64,000 nucleotides of DNA. It comes from Anaerolineales bacterium. Its GTDB lineage: Bacteria > Chloroflexota > Anaerolineae > 4572-78 > J111. The notes beneath the pieces were generated by a model. It worked only from the letters and a program-made list of their open reading frames with translations. It was not told the DNA's origin and did no database searches. The translations under genes were made by a program, and so were the position numbers. Positions 50,206 to 59,324 of the stretch are shown in pieces. The stretch spans positions 1,860,001 to 1,924,000 of the forward strand of contig JABTUW010000001.1 in the NCBI GenBank assembly GCA_015075185.1, given 5' to 3'. Positions within the stretch are counted from its first letter, which is position 1. Each line of letters opens with the position of its first letter.

Positions 50206-52518
50206 ATGGAAGAAAGAGAACACGGCGCAGCGACGCAGGTGGGGCCGTCAATGGCGCCTAAATTAGAAGTCATCCGGGGCGAAAATGTGGGTGAGACGTT
50301 CAAGGTCAAGCTGACCACCCGGATTGGCCGCGAACGAGACAATGATATTGTCATTCTCGACCCCAAAATGTCCCGCTACCACGCCCAAATTTCTATGGAA
50401 GCGGGCCAGTGGCTGCTGGCCGATCTGGGCAGCTCCAATCGTACTTTTCTGAACGGAGTGGCCATTAATGAGCCGACGTCCCTCAAGGAAGGTGACCGGA
50501 TTGGTCTGGGTGAAACTGAACTGGTCCTGAAAATGCCGGGCGCGCCTGTCACCGAACCGGCTCCCGCCAAAGGCGCCCCCGCGCCGACGCCAATCATTAC
50601 GCCGCCGCCCGTGCCTGCCGCTCCGGTACGCGTGGCACCCGCGCCGAGTCAAGGCTTTGTCCTTCCCCGGCTGGCCTGGCTTGCCGGTGGGTTTATTGTG
50701 CTCCTCTTCCTCGTCGCTGCGGCGATTTTGTACTTTATCTTCAGCCGTGGCAACGCCGGTGATGAGGTTGTCGGTGCAACAGGTACCCCGGTGGCCATTG
50801 CCGATCCCGGCGGCGAGAGCCAACCCTCTGCCGAAGCGCCCAATCGCCCCACGGATGTGGTCCTGATTTATGAGGATGACTTTGGCGACTCGGCCAGCGG
50901 CTGGGATGATGCCTTTGACGCCTATACCACCAAACAGTACGGCAACAATCGTTACCAGATTGAAGTTACTACCAGCAACTTGGTCGCCTGGGGCCTGGCT
51001 AACCGCGATGTGGCCGATTTTGAAGTCGAGGTTGAAGCCAAGCTGGAAGACGGCGCGGATACGAACGGCTACGGTCTGCTCTTTCGCTTCCAGGATCGTG
51101 ATAATTTCTATCGCTTTGATATTTCCGGTGATGGATATTACCTGCTCAGCAAATTCATCAAAGGTGAGTGGATCACCCTGGCCGACTGGACTGCCTCGCC
51201 CTTCATCAATAAAGGCAAAGCGGCAAATATTCTCAAAGTGTCTGCTTTCGGCCCCAATCTTACCGTTTGGGCCAACGGCCAGCAGTTGGCCTCGGTAGAA
51301 GATGACTCGCTGACGCATGGCAACTTCGGCTTTTTTGCCGGCACATTTAGCGACCCCCTGGTTTGGGTCAGTTTTGATAACTTAAAGTTGTGGACACCCA
51401 AAGATCAAGAGATCACGTTACTGCCCACTGCAACACGCCCCCTGGGTCCGCCGCCCACTGTGACATCCTTGGCGACTTCGACCCCACTGCCCGCGACCGC
51501 CACACCTGCCGCTGCGCCGGCAGCCACAGAGACGGTTGAGGCCGAAGCATCGGTCGAGCCGACCGCTACCTCCACCGAGGAGCCAACCGTCACTCCCACC
51601 AGCGAACCGACCGCTACTCCTGTGCCGCTGCCCGAATACGCCTCCCGCGATCAAACGCTGGCCCGAGGTGAAAAAGAGGTCACCGGGCGGATTATCTTCC
51701 CCGTTTTCGATGCCGCCCGAGGTACCTACGACATTTATATTGCCGACGCCGCCAACGGCGCCAATAAAGAATTGGTGCAAAAAGATGCCAGCCAGCCGGC
51801 GCTCAGCACTGATGGGACTGACCTGGCTTATCGTTCCTGGCAGCCGGATAAACGGGGTCTTTTCGCCCGGCGTCTGAGCGGAGGCGAGGAGTGGCAGTTT
51901 AACCCGTTCTTCGAGTCGGCTCGCCCCCAATTTTCACCCGCCGATAAGAGCCTGATTTTCCATTCGCGGGTGGGTGGCAGAGAGCCGGCCGTCTATCGGG
52001 TAATCAATGGGGTGGGCGAGGTGATGCGGCGCGAGGGTTTTCCTGTCCAGGGCGAGTCACCCAAGTGGTCGCCCGACGGCCAGCGTTTTGTTTACAGTAG
52101 CTGTTTGGGCGGCAAGTGCGGCGTCATCCGTAGCAATATTGACGGCGCTAACCCGATTCTGCTGAGTGACCATCCGACCGATACAAATCCCGAAATTTCG
52201 CCCGATGGTTCCACCGTTGTCTTTATGTCCAAACGGAGCGGCAATTGGGAAATCTACTCAGTTGGGATTGATGGCGGCGCCATTCAGGCGCTTACCTCCG
52301 ATCCGAGCAGTGATGGCCTGCCAACCTGGTCGCCCGATGGCCAGAAAATTGCTTTTGTCGCCGATCGCGATGGCGAGTGGAGCGTTTGGGATATGGATCC
52401 TGACGGCGGCAATCAGCGCCGCCTCTTTGCCCTGGGCGGGTCGGTGGATGGTATCATTCGGCAAGATCCCCCCAACAGCCGGAGTTGGACCGAAGAAAAT
52501 ATTGATTGGATTCCATAA
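50206..52518 (+). CDS. FHA-domain transmembrane protein with extracellular propeller
   Basis: 770 residues. Cytosolic FHA domain (about 20-110) with TRIGRERDNDIVILDPKMSRYHAQI and DLGSSNRTFLNGV, which binds phosphothreonine. A Pro-rich linker and one helix (LAGGFIVLLFLVAAAILYFIF, about 155-175) follow. Outside are a LamG/DUF1080-like beta-sandwich (about 225-400), a Thr/Pro linker, and TolB-type repeats (SPKWSPDGQRFVYSS, TWSPDGQKIAFVADRDG). It looks like a transmembrane signalling or surface receptor-type protein. Start at ATG 50206 with AAGGA upstream. A hairpin repeat lies in its leader. Confidence 0.82.
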   Translation: MEEREHGAATQVGPSMAPKLEVIRGENVGETFKVKLTTRIGRERDNDIVILDPKMSRYHAQISMEAGQWLLADLGSSNRTFLNGVAINEPTSLKEGDRIGLGETELVLKMPGAPVTEPAPAKGAPAPTPIITPPPVPAAPVRVAPAPSQGFVLPRLAWLAGGFIVLLFLVAAAILYFIFSRGNAGDEVVGATGTPVAIADPGGESQPSAEAPNRPTDVVLIYEDDFGDSASGWDDAFDAYTTKQYGNNRYQIEVTTSNLVAWGLANRDVADFEVEVEAKLEDGADTNGYGLLFRFQDRDNFYRFDISGDGYYLLSKFIKGEWITLADWTASPFINKGKAANILKVSAFGPNLTVWANGQQLASVEDDSLTHGNFGFFAGTFSDPLVWVSFDNLKLWTPKDQEITLLPTATRPLGPPPTVTSLATSTPLPATATPAAAPAATETVEAEASVEPTATSTEEPTVTPTSEPTATPVPLPEYASRDQTLARGEKEVTGRIIFPVFDAARGTYDIYIADAANGANKELVQKDASQPALSTDGTDLAYRSWQPDKRGLFARRLSGGEEWQFNPFFESARPQFSPADKSLIFHSRVGGREPAVYRVINGVGEVMRREGFPVQGESPKWSPDGQRFVYSSCLGGKCGVIRSNIDGANPILLSDHPTDTNPEISPDGSTVVFMSKRSGNWEIYSVGIDGGAIQALTSDPSSDGLPTWSPDGQKIAFVADRDGEWSVWDMDPDGGNQRRLFALGGSVDGIIRQDPPNSRSWTEENIDWIP

Positions 52519-52538
52519 GGTTTAACGTTCTTCTAGCT

Positions 52539-52573
52539 CTTCTAGTTCCCAAACTGAGTTTGGGAACTAGAAG
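52539..52573. repeat. Hairpin repeat, copy 2 (TTCCCAAACT core)
   Basis: 17-base perfect arms (CTTCTAGTTCCCAAACT and complement) around one G, 21 bases before the M23 gene start and 20 after the FHA stop. Confidence 0.85.
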
Positions 52574-52594
52574 AAAGATCCTCAGGAGCCTCGC

Positions 52595-53965
52595 TTGTTG
52601 TTCCCCACCCTTGATAAACAAACCACCTGGATCATCCTCGGCATTATTCTGGGGGTCATTCTGACCGCTCTGGTCGTGGTCATCATTGGCCTTAACCAGG
52701 TCAGCCAGGTTAATGCCCTGGCCGCAGCCACGGCCACGCCAACTAAAACGCCGACCCAAAAAGCTACGGCCACACCCACATCTACTTCAACCAGCACCTC
52801 AACCTCCACGCCCACACCGACTCCTACGGCGACAAACACCCCCACTCCCACCTCTACTCCTACAGAGACCAGCACTCCCACCTTTACCCCGGAGCCGCCG
52901 ACCCCTACCTTCACCCCGACGGCGACGGCGATTCCGCCGGTAATTGATACCGCCGCTCCCCCTATTTCAGCGGAGGCGACTCTCACCGGCGCACTGGAAC
53001 TAACCGGAACAACCGACCTGACTCCTGCTGGCGTGATGACACCGCTCGATACGCCAACCCCTACACCTCTTCCGCGTACAGTAGCCGTCCCGGCCGATAT
53101 CCCCAACTACCTGGAGGCAGCCGATCACCTATGGTTTACCCGGCCCTTCACCGAAGCCTACCCGAGCTGGGGTAGTTTCAATTACCCTTATGGCACGAAT
53201 GCCGGGGGACAATATTTCTGGCACTTCGGGATTGATATTCAAAGCTACCAGGGCCAGCCAATTGTGGCCGTTGGCGATGGCCGGGTGGTCCACGCCGGGC
53301 CGGATACCACCCCCCAGACTCAGCTTGGCCCCTGGACCGATTTTTACGGCCAGGCAGTGGTCATCGAGCATCCGCAACGGTGGGAAAATAAGCCTGTCTA
53401 CACCCTGTACGGCCACGTTTCCAGGGCGTTGGTGAGCGTGGGACAGGAAGTTAAAGCCGGGCAGCCCATCGCCCGGGTTGGGGGGCTGGGCGTGGCCACC
53501 GGGCCGCATCTTCACCTGGAAGTGCGGTTAGGGGGAACCACCTACTACGACACCCGCAACCCCGATTTGTGGCTGCGGCCTGACCCCGGCTATGGCGTGA
53601 TTGCCGGGCGGGTGGTGGATTATCAAAACTTTTTTGTGCCGGTCCAGTTAGTCACGTTACACCGGCTCAACGAGGCAGGCCGTTTTTGGCGGCAAACCTT
53701 TACTTACCCGGATAATCAGGTCAATTCCGACGAAAAGTATGTGGAAACCTTCACCTTTGCCGATGTGCCGGCGGGAAAATATCTGCTCAAAACGTCTTTT
53801 GATGGTTACCAGTTGACTGTGCCGGTAACGGTCGAAGCGGGCGCGACCAGCTTTGTGCTGCTCCAGCAAACCCAGCCGCCCAAGGTTCAACCTGCCTCCA
53901 CACCCGCTCCGGCGGCTGAGACGCCGCTCACTGCTCCGCCAGCCGCAGAGAGCCAGCCGCAGTAA
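52595..53965 (+). CDS. Membrane-anchored M23-family peptidase-like protein
   Basis: 456 residues from a TTG start with AGGAG 6 bases upstream. One N-terminal helix (TWIILGIILGVILTALVVVIIG), a ~100-residue Thr/Pro linker, then an M23 (LytM) domain: HFGIDIQSYQG (first His/Asp pair), VYTLYGHVS and GPHLHLEVR (metal and catalytic His). These residues are complete, so it can probably cut cell-wall peptide bridges or act as an activator outside the membrane. A C-terminal beta domain follows. It sits 76 bp behind the FHA gene. Confidence 0.85.
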   Translation: MLFPTLDKQTTWIILGIILGVILTALVVVIIGLNQVSQVNALAAATATPTKTPTQKATATPTSTSTSTSTSTPTPTPTATNTPTPTSTPTETSTPTFTPEPPTPTFTPTATAIPPVIDTAAPPISAEATLTGALELTGTTDLTPAGVMTPLDTPTPTPLPRTVAVPADIPNYLEAADHLWFTRPFTEAYPSWGSFNYPYGTNAGGQYFWHFGIDIQSYQGQPIVAVGDGRVVHAGPDTTPQTQLGPWTDFYGQAVVIEHPQRWENKPVYTLYGHVSRALVSVGQEVKAGQPIARVGGLGVATGPHLHLEVRLGGTTYYDTRNPDLWLRPDPGYGVIAGRVVDYQNFFVPVQLVTLHRLNEAGRFWRQTFTYPDNQVNSDEKYVETFTFADVPAGKYLLKTSFDGYQLTVPVTVEAGATSFVLLQQTQPPKVQPASTPAPAAETPLTAPPAAESQPQ

Positions 53966-54020
53966 CAAATTGTCAATAATCAATGGCTAATTGTCAATTG
54001 ACTGTTAACCGTTGACCATT
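53966..54020. repeat. TTGTCAATAATCAATGG word repeat
   Basis: Same family as 4222-4306 and 25499-25535, with inverted words CAATTGACTGTTAACC, between convergent genes. Confidence 0.75.
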
Positions 54021-54022
54021 AT

Positions 54023-54787
54023 TCACACCATCACTTTGCCTCCATCCACGTGAATCGCCTGCCCGGCGATGTAGCTGGCGCTGTCGCTGCACAGGAAGAG
54101 GACCAATTCGGCCACCTCTTCGGCTTCGCCCAGGCGGCGCTGCGGAATTTCCTGCATCCATTTAGCCATCATCGCCTCGTTGTGGCGCAATTTTTCGGTC
54201 ATCGGGGTGATGATGACTCCCGGACAAACGGCGTTAACCCGGATGCCGTACTCGGCAAATTCGCGGGCGCATTCTTTGGTAAAGCCGACAACCCCCGCTT
54301 TGCTGGCGCAGTAAGCCGAGCGCAGCGCAATGGGAATGCTGTGCCCGGCGATAGAAGCGATATTGACAATGACTCCGCTGCCCTGTGCCCGCATCACTCG
54401 CCCCGCCGTTTGGCTGCACAGGAAGGATCCTTTCAAATTCACTCCCAGTGTCTTATCCCATGTCTCCTCGGCCATCTCCAGCACCGAGGCCGTTGGCTCG
54501 ACCCCGGCATTGTTGACCAGAATATCCAGCCGGCCCCAACGTTCGGTAATGGCCTGAACCATCCTCTGCACCCCCGCGCCATCGTCAACGGAAACCACAT
54601 AATCTATCGCCTCGCCGCCCCTGGCCCGGATTAATTCCGCCGTAGATCGAGCGGTATCCGCATTAATATCGTTGACACACACTTTGGCTCCACACTCGGC
54701 CAGACGTTGGGCAATGGCTTGACCAATGCCCTGGCCTGCGCCCGTCACTAATGCAACTTTGTTGGAGAGATCAACCTTGATTTTCAT
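54023..54787 (-). CDS. SDR-family oxidoreductase (FabG-like)
   Basis: 254 residues. Classic short-chain dehydrogenase: TGAGQGIG (about 16-23) for the cofactor, NNAG at about 90, catalytic Ser in VNIASIAG and YCASK (Tyr/Lys) at about 160. The Asp in VNDINADTA suggests NAD over NADP. It reduces or oxidises a 3-hydroxy or sugar alcohol substrate; which one is not evident. Stand-alone gene. Confidence 0.88.
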   Translation of the reverse strand: MKIKVDLSNKVALVTGAGQGIGQAIAQRLAECGAKVCVNDINADTARSTAELIRARGGEAIDYVVSVDDGAGVQRMVQAITERWGRLDILVNNAGVEPTASVLEMAEETWDKTLGVNLKGSFLCSQTAGRVMRAQGSGVIVNIASIAGHSIPIALRSAYCASKAGVVGFTKECAREFAEYGIRVNAVCPGVIITPMTEKLRHNEAMMAKWMQEIPQRRLGEAEEVAELVLFLCSDSASYIAGQAIHVDGGKVMV

Positions 54788-54807
54788 CTATTTGCTCCTT
54801 TTCAATT

Positions 54808-54875
54808 CCATAAAACCTGACCGCCGGCCGCAAATAAGCCTCGGCGGTCGGCGGTCCTCGGTCAGCGGTCGTTTA
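54808..54875. repeat. GGTCGGCGGTC word repeat
   Basis: CTGACCGCCGGCCGC and GGCGGTCGGCGGTCCTCGG, GTCAGCGGTCG: inverted words of the same family as 33710-33775. Confidence 0.7.
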
Positions 54876-55601
54876 GCGGCTGGCTATGGGTCCGCAGGCA
54901 AAATCGGGGCGGCAGAGGGGCGGCCTGTCGGCGCAACTGGTGCTGAGACGCATGCCCAGGTAGGGGGAAGGATCAATGGTGTTGGCTATATCAGTCTCGT
55001 TGAGAAAGCGGCCTTTGCCGTCGTCAAGCACAATGCTAAAGTGGAGGTGGGTGTCAATGGGCCGCCATGATTGGCCGTTGTAGTCGCCCTGGTAGCCCAG
55101 CAGCGTGCCCTGCTTAACCGGCAGTTCGACAGTACCGGGTGGAATCTGGTCAATAACGTAACTCTGGCCGGAGCTGTCACCCATATGCGTGTAATAGGTC
55201 CAGATCTGGCGGCCCGGCGCCAGCGGGTCCTGGGGATGGCGAATGATGACCGCGCTGGTCCACTCGGGCAGGCGAGTGACATAGCCGTCAAAAGCCGCAT
55301 AAACCGCGGTGACGCCGTTGCCTTCCAGCCCAAAAATGTCCAGGCCGGAGTGGTTGACCGTTCCCAGAATGCTGTCGCCGTAGAGGATGCCCACCCAGCC
55401 GGCAGTCGGCATAACAAAGGGGGCCGCAGTGCATTGGGCCAGTCCGGTGGCTCTGGGCAATTCAGCGCCGTCTGGGTTGGTTGGCGATGGAGCAGAGGAA
55501 CTGCCGGGGCGCAGCCGGGTATACGTAAAAAGGTACATAAACCCGGCGCAAAGCAGAAGCATGATCACAATGGCCAGGAGCCATTTAATAAACTCTTTCA
55601 T
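54873..55601 (-). CDS. M23-like peptidase-fold protein, membrane anchored
   Basis: 242 residues from the ATG at 55601 (MKEFIKWLLAIVIM); the longer frame has no ribosome site and overlaps the azlD gene. One N-terminal helix, a Pro/Ser linker and an M23 fold: NHSGLDIFG (His and Asp), YYTHMGD and DTHLHFSIV. The metal residues appear present. The insert ICRHPQD-like IIRHPQDPLAPGRQIWTYYTH is longer than in small LytM proteins. It could cut or bind peptidoglycan outside the membrane. Confidence 0.75.
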   Translation of the reverse strand: MKEFIKWLLAIVIMLLLCAGFMYLFTYTRLRPGSSSAPSPTNPDGAELPRATGLAQCTAAPFVMPTAGWVGILYGDSILGTVNHSGLDIFGLEGNGVTAVYAAFDGYVTRLPEWTSAVIIRHPQDPLAPGRQIWTYYTHMGDSSGQSYVIDQIPPGTVELPVKQGTLLGYQGDYNGQSWRPIDTHLHFSIVLDDGKGRFLNETDIANTIDPSPYLGMRLSTSCADRPPLCRPDFACGPIASR

Positions 55602-55690
55602 GGAGCGAATTTTTGCAGCTTGAGCTAACTCTTTTTTATGTCTACTTGATAGTAGTTTACTCAGATTCGTCGCTGCGTCAATCTTCCATA

Positions 55691-56020
55691 TTATAAGATT
55701 GTAGCCAAAACCCACTGCCAGCCCCAAAACACGCCCATCCCCAGCAGAATCGTCAACAGTAGATTTTGGCTAAACCAGCTAATCCCCAGGGCCGCGACCG
55801 CACCCACCAGATAGGCATTGGCGTAGCTGAGATGCAGCCCTTCGCCCGTCGGGATCAGTACGGCGGGCACGATGATCGCGGTCAGCACTGCCGGCGGCAC
55901 GTAACGCAACGCATTGACCAACTGCGCCGGAAATTCAAACCGCCCGGCTACCAGAAACATCGAATAGCGGATGGCAAACGTAACTATCGTCATGCCAACA
56001 ATCAGATATAACTCCTGCAT
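55691..56020 (-). CDS. azlD: AzlD-type branched-chain amino acid export subunit
   Basis: 109 residues, four hydrophobic helices (LIVGMTIVTFAIRYSMFLV, YVPPAVLTAIIVPAVLI, LVGAVAALGISWFS, LLLTILLGMGVFWGW). AYVPPAVL-type motif RYVPPAVLTAII is typical. With AzlC it forms an exporter for branched-chain amino acids in the inner membrane. It follows azlC by 66 bp; an ACGTTTCACGCATTACG repeat fills the gap. Confidence 0.85.
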   Translation of the reverse strand: MQELYLIVGMTIVTFAIRYSMFLVAGRFEFPAQLVNALRYVPPAVLTAIIVPAVLIPTGEGLHLSYANAYLVGAVAALGISWFSQNLLLTILLGMGVFWGWQWVLATIL

Positions 56021-56029
56021 AGTATTTTC

Positions 56030-56103
56030 CTTACGAGTAAAGCGGAATGCGTAATGGTGCGTAAATCTCTATTAAAACTTTACGTTTCACGCATTACGTT
56101 TTT
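56030..56103. repeat. TTTACGTTTCACGCATTACG word repeat
   Basis: GCGGAATGCGTAATGGTGCG then TTTACGTTTCACGCATTACG: inverted words. It supplies the last codons (KKRNA and stop) of azlC; the same word ends cruF. Confidence 0.7.
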
Positions 56104-56830
56104 TGCTCACACTTTCAACCACAATTCCGGTGATAATCCCAGCCAGCGCGGCTAAGATCAAGCCCAGTTTGTTGGGCAAGGGATAGGCCAGCACCGCCAC
56201 CAGGCCGGAGACGATCACTGCCGCCAGCATCGGCCGGTTTTTGAGATAAGGGACCACCATGCCGATGAATGTGACCGGCATGGCAAAATCCAGGCCCCAG
56301 GCTGCCGCATCAGGCAGGAGTTGGCCAACCGTCAGCCCCAGCCAGGTGCAAACCTGCCAGTTGGCATACATAAACACCGCTGATCCCAGCCAATACCAAT
56401 GTTTATGAGGCGAAGAATCGCTTTGATTGTAGCGATTGGCGGCGACGACGAAGGTTTCGTCGGTGAGCCAGAAAGCCAGGGGAATTTGCCAGCGTTGGGA
56501 GAGACGTTTGACCTGGGGCGCCAGCGTAGCCGAATAAAGGGCGTGGCGCAGGTTGACTACAAACGTGGTCAGCACGATAAAGGGCCAGCTCGTGCCGGCC
56601 GCCAGCAGCCCGACGGCAATGAATTGGGCCGATCCGGCAAAGACAAAGGCCGACATCGCCGCTGTAGCGGCAAAAGACAAACCACTTCCTGCGGCCAGGG
56701 TGCCAAAAATAATACCAAAGGGGATAGCCCCAACAATAAGGGGGAAAGTGTCTCTGGCTCCGGCCAAAAATTCGCTGCGCAGAGGGGGGACAGCACGGGC
56801 GTTTGATTGAGTGATTGCTTGAGTCATCAT
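56087..56830 (-). CDS. azlC: AzlC-type branched-chain amino acid permease
   Basis: 247 residues, about seven or eight helices. Family segment [20 protein letters not shown] near the start, [15 protein letters not shown] and [12 protein letters not shown]. It exports branched-chain amino acids together with AzlD. The AraC-type gene upstream on the same strand (78 bp) is a candidate regulator. Confidence 0.88.
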   Translation of the reverse strand: MMTQAITQSNARAVPPLRSEFLAGARDTFPLIVGAIPFGIIFGTLAAGSGLSFAATAAMSAFVFAGSAQFIAVGLLAAGTSWPFIVLTTFVVNLRHALYSATLAPQVKRLSQRWQIPLAFWLTDETFVVAANRYNQSDSSPHKHWYWLGSAVFMYANWQVCTWLGLTVGQLLPDAAAWGLDFAMPVTFIGMVVPYLKNRPMLAAVIVSGLVAVLAYPLPNKLGLILAALAGIITGIVVESVSKKRNA

Positions 56831-56907
56831 TGCTTCCGTAATTCTTTGAAAATATGGAGACTTGATAGATTTTTGAAAACCTATCGGGTCTTCTCAGCAT
56901 ATCAGAC

Positions 56908-57768
56908 TCAAGCTAATTTGTCTTGTACATTCTTGCGGTAGAGCAAATATTGCCCAGGGGCAACGCCCACAATACCTTTGAAGCGTCTGGTCAGATGACT
57001 CTGGTCGGCAAAACCGGTTTCAAACGCTACCTGGGCCGCCGGCCACCCTTGCGCCAGCAGGGCTTTAGCCCGCTCAACCCGCACCTGGGTTAGATAGGCA
57101 TGCGGCGGCAGTCCAGTTTCGGCCCGGAAAGCCCGCAAAAGATGAAAAGGACTGAGATTGGCGATGACAGCCAGTTGATCTAACAAAACATTTTCGGCAT
57201 AATGCGCTTCTAAATACTCGCGCACCCGGCGGACGGCCTGGTGTTCTCTCCCGGCCGGGCGTAAATCAGGCGAGCGTGTCGCATGCCGGTTGATAAGTTG
57301 GACCAGGGTTGAGACAAAATGGGACTCGCGCTCAAGCGCGGGCGTGGTTGGGTCCTCCAAGATCAGGTGAAGCTGGCGGATGAGCCGGCTCAGATATTCA
57401 TCTTGAATAACCGGTTCGGGAAAATTGGGGATGTCCGTGGGCCGTCCGGTTACTTCAACCATCGCCTTTTGCACTAAAGGCACTACGGGATACAACATGC
57501 GATAGGTCCAGCCAGCTTCGGTAACGGCCTGGCCGGTGTGAACTTCGCCGGGATTAATCACGACCACACTACCCGCCGGAGCGATATATTCGGCCCCCCG
57601 GTAGTAAAATCCCTCAGCGCCCTGTTCAATAATGCCAATGGCAAAGCCATCGTGGGTGTGCCGGGCAAAAGTATGGGTAATATAAGTTGCGTGCAGTAAT
57701 TCAAGCTTGCCTAGCTCATGAGCATGCCAAAACTTGACCCGCTCGTGCGGTGGTTGAGGACTCATCAT
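56908..57768 (-). CDS. AraC-family regulator
   Basis: 286 residues. N-terminal cupin ligand-binding domain (RHTHDGFAIGIIEQGAEGFYY, GEVHTGQAV), C-terminal double HTH (VLLDQLAVIANLSPFHLLRAFRAETGLPPHAYL, VAFETGFADQSHLTRRFKGIVGVAPGQYL). Lies before azlC on the same strand; probably regulates azlCD in response to a small molecule, perhaps an amino acid. Confidence 0.88.
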   Translation of the reverse strand: MMSPQPPHERVKFWHAHELGKLELLHATYITHTFARHTHDGFAIGIIEQGAEGFYYRGAEYIAPAGSVVVINPGEVHTGQAVTEAGWTYRMLYPVVPLVQKAMVEVTGRPTDIPNFPEPVIQDEYLSRLIRQLHLILEDPTTPALERESHFVSTLVQLINRHATRSPDLRPAGREHQAVRRVREYLEAHYAENVLLDQLAVIANLSPFHLLRAFRAETGLPPHAYLTQVRVERAKALLAQGWPAAQVAFETGFADQSHLTRRFKGIVGVAPGQYLLYRKNVQDKLA

Positions 57769-57886
57769 ACCCTTCCGATGACACTTTTCTGAGTATTAAA
57801 CCACAAGTTAACTGGTTTGCGAAATAACCAATTTAAGCAGGTTGAGGGCGTCCAATTATCTATACTATCCACATTTGTGGACCCGT

Positions 57887-59164
57887 TCAGGAAACGGCAT
57901 CCAAAAAACGATAATACGCGGCTGCCAGCGGTAAAAACCAGGGAGTGCCTTGATAGAAAAAATGAGTTTGGTGGGGAATATCGGCAAAGGGGCTGCGCGA
58001 AATCCGCCCGGAGATCAACTCGGCCGCTTCTTTGCCCAGGTAGCCTGACAGCGCCACGCCGTGCCCGCCGTAGCCAAAGGCGTAGTAGATGCCGCCAACC
58101 CGGCCGATATGCGGCATTAAATCAAAGGTGATGCCCAGCCGCCCGGTCCAGCTATGAGTTGCCGCACAGCCGCGCAATTGGGGAAAAATGTGGATCATCG
58201 TTTCATAGAGATTGTGGGCACTCTCCGTCAAATCCAGATCAGGCGAAAGATTGTTGCGCCCCCCCATAGACATCCGGCCATCAGGGGTCAGCCGGAAGTA
58301 GTTGAGAAACCACTTGGTACTGTACATCACCCGGTTTTTGGGGCTGAGTTCCTGCTGCAACTCCGGCGCAAGCGGCTCGGTCGTAATCATGTAACTGCCC
58401 ACGGGAAAAACCCGGCGCTGAATCTCAGGTATGAGCGGGCCGGTGTAGCCATTGGTCGCCAGCAGAATTTCAGCCGCTCTGAGCCTTCCTTTGTTGGTGG
58501 TCAGCTCAAAATCGCCGCCTTGAGCCGGGCGATGGATCGCCTGGACTTCGGTATGTTCAACTAACTTGGCCCCGGCCCGGGCTGCAGCGCATGCCAAACC
58601 GTAGATATATTTGGCCGGGTGCAGCCCGCCGCCCATTTTTTCAACCAGCCCTCCAGAAAAAACAGCAGAACCAATTTCCTCGCGAATACCCTCCGCTGGA
58701 ACAAGTTCCATTTCGTGAAAATCCAACTCGCGGGCCATCCACTCGATCTCTGCGGCCATGTGCCGGTAATGGGCAGGTTTACAGGCCAGGGCAATCCCTC
58801 CCCGGCCGCTGTAATCGCAGTCAATCCCTTCTTCGACCAGCACTTGCTCCAGGTAACGCACCGCCGCAACCGAGGCCTGCCATAATTCCCGGCCCATTTC
58901 CGGCCCATATTTTTTGAAAGCGCGCTGAATATTCAACTTCAGTCCCGGCGCTACCTGCCCCCCGTTGACCGAGCTGGCCCCGCCGCCAATCTCTCGCTGT
59001 TCCAAAACTGCCACAGTCGCCCCGCCTTTGGCCAGCGTTCGCGCCGCCGACAGGCCGGTGTAGCCGCCGCCCACAATCGCTATATCTACCCGCTCCGGCA
59101 GCGAGGAAACGGGCAAATTCACCGGGCGGGGGAAGTCGTCGGTCCAGAAGGGAATGGTCTTCAT
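57887..59164 (-). CDS. FAD-dependent amine/amino acid oxidase (PuuB/DAO-like)
   Basis: 425 residues. N-terminal FAD motif VDIAIVGGGYTGLSAARTLAKGG (about 26-48) and SSVNGGQVAPG; C-terminal DLMPHIGRVGGIYYAFGYGGHG. It resembles gamma-glutamylputrescine oxidase and other DAO-family enzymes, which oxidise C-N bonds and reduce oxygen to peroxide. The substrate is not deducible. Stand-alone gene. Confidence 0.85.
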   Translation of the reverse strand: MKTIPFWTDDFPRPVNLPVSSLPERVDIAIVGGGYTGLSAARTLAKGGATVAVLEQREIGGGASSVNGGQVAPGLKLNIQRAFKKYGPEMGRELWQASVAAVRYLEQVLVEEGIDCDYSGRGGIALACKPAHYRHMAAEIEWMARELDFHEMELVPAEGIREEIGSAVFSGGLVEKMGGGLHPAKYIYGLACAAARAGAKLVEHTEVQAIHRPAQGGDFELTTNKGRLRAAEILLATNGYTGPLIPEIQRRVFPVGSYMITTEPLAPELQQELSPKNRVMYSTKWFLNYFRLTPDGRMSMGGRNNLSPDLDLTESAHNLYETMIHIFPQLRGCAATHSWTGRLGITFDLMPHIGRVGGIYYAFGYGGHGVALSGYLGKEAAELISGRISRSPFADIPHQTHFFYQGTPWFLPLAAAYYRFLDAVS

Positions 59165-59245
59165 GGGGATATTCTCATTTTCCTTTCACCGCCCGATTTT
59201 AGCACCAATGGATGAGTCAGTCAACGAGTTAACATAGGCAATTGA

Positions 59246-59274
59246 TTGACAGGCCAAATTGATAGTGGCATAAT
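59246..59274 (+). promoter_or_regulatory. Promoter for the ATPase-DUF4435 pair
   Basis: TTGACA (59246-59251), 17 bp, CATAAT (59269-59274). Confidence 0.75.
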
Positions 59275-59324
59275 CAGCTTTAAGATACAATTGGTTGTCC
59301 TTCAGGTAAAGAAATAGTAGAGAT

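Noticed and set aside
50263..51318. A 351-codon minus-strand frame antisense to the FHA gene
   Set aside because: The plus strand clearly encodes FHA, TM and propeller motifs; the antisense translation has no family pattern.
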